This document shows positions 6,406 through 6,708 of a stretch of DNA of 6,708 nucleotides, in pieces (the first letter of the stretch is position 1; each line of letters opens with the position of its first letter). The stretch covers positions 1 through 6,708 of the forward strand of contig JACKDF010000050.1 of the NCBI GenBank assembly GCA_020633655.1, in the 5' to 3' direction. The notes below the pieces were generated by a model, which did no database searches, was not told the DNA's origin, and saw only the letters and a program-made list of their open reading frames with translations. Both the position numbers and the translations under genes were made by a program. Origin of the DNA: Deferribacteres bacterium. GTDB taxonomy: Bacteria > Zhuqueibacterota > Zhuqueibacteria > Zhuqueibacterales > Geothermadaptataceae.

Positions 6406-6708
6406 TTATTGCGTATTTGGGGTGTAGAGCTCTAAAATTTTTTGTGCTTCTTCTATCATCATTTCTTTCAATGAGTCCGGAGAAATGACCTCGGCATCTC
6501 CTCCGTAGGATAAAAGCCAGTGAGCCATCCAGCGTAGTGAATCAACAAGAAAAGTCATCGTTGAGACATCACCTTCGATTTTTTCTTCGACAAAACCGAA
6601 AAACTCGCGATTTCGAATAAAATTTTTAATGTGCATCAGGAATTTTACTTTGACTTCCACAGCATTTTTTACATCGCTCAAGGAACGTGCATATTCAGCA
6701 AGACTGAA
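6406..6708 (-). CDS. WYL-domain (YafY-family) transcriptional regulator, C-terminal part
   Basis: The frame is open to the right edge, giving the last 100 residues; the N-terminal HTH and most of the WYL domain lie outside the window. The visible part begins FSLAEYARSLSDVKNAVEVK, matching the segment after the WYL core where a 'F.L.eya' stretch leads into the C-terminal (WCX) extension. It continues with VKVKFLMHIKNFIRNREFFG, the strand TMTFLVDSL, then RWMAHWLLSYGGDAEVISP and the closing helix KEMMIEEAQKILELY, all classic for the family. WYL proteins are ligand- or nucleic-acid-sensing regulators; several (the PafBC pair in actinobacteria) control DNA-damage responses. An internal TTG at 6681 could look like a start, but the homology continues upstream of it, so the gene is 5'-truncated by the window. 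It precedes the dinB-like gene on the same strand and is a plausible regulator of it. Confidence 0.85.
   Translation of the reverse strand, partial: FSLAEYARSLSDVKNAVEVKVKFLMHIKNFIRNREFFGFVEEKIEGDVSTMTFLVDSLRWMAHWLLSYGGDAEVISPDSLKEMMIEEAQKILELYTPNTQ

Noticed and set aside
3225..6708. Phage-defence island
   Set aside because: No nuclease, NTPase, reverse transcriptase, toxin or integrase is present; the gene families fit chemical DNA damage better.

Overview
The window looks like a chromosomal segment of a Gram-negative bacterium of moderate-to-low GC, probably in the FCB superphylum (Calditrichota, Ignavibacteriota, KSB1-like or Bacteroidota). This is an inference from the large Sec-exported protein with DUF11/CARDB-type beta-sandwich repeats, the Asp/Ser/Asn-rich surface-protein style, and clear Shine-Dalgarno sites before several genes, which argues against typical Bacteroidetes. 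No rRNA, tRNA, CRISPR array, insertion sequence or phage gene is visible.

Layout. Positions 1-2207 (minus strand) hold the N-terminal 735 codons of an exported multidomain surface protein whose 3' end lies outside the window. An AT-rich divergent intergenic region (2208-2460) separates it from a plus-strand gene for a bacterial GOLPH3/GPP34-family protein (2461-3147). A short convergent gap follows. From there to the right edge every gene is on the minus strand. In transcription order (right to left) they are a WYL-domain regulator (partial, 6406-6708), a DinB-superfamily protein (5806-6279), a GyrI-like small-molecule-binding protein of the COG4832 type (4979-5590), a HEAT-repeat protein (4304-4933) and an AlkC-type alkyl-purine DNA glycosylase with its C-terminal Ig-like domain (3225-4304).

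How the genes may work together. The minus-strand run reads as a genotoxin/alkylation-damage module. A ligand-sensing WYL regulator sits upstream. DinB-superfamily proteins include thiol S-transferases. The GyrI-like family includes hydrolases of DNA-alkylating cyclopropanoids. AlkC excises alkylated purines. The HEAT protein overlaps alkC by one base (TAATG), so the two are probably translationally coupled, and it may be an accessory partner. Two regulatory-looking elements stand out: a TGACA-N6-TGTCA palindrome overlapping a TTGACA hexamer between the WYL gene and dinB, and a perfect 11-bp inverted repeat inside a dense cluster of GATC sites just upstream of the gyrI-like start. The functional linkage is inferred from gene order and family knowledge and is not demonstrated by the sequence.
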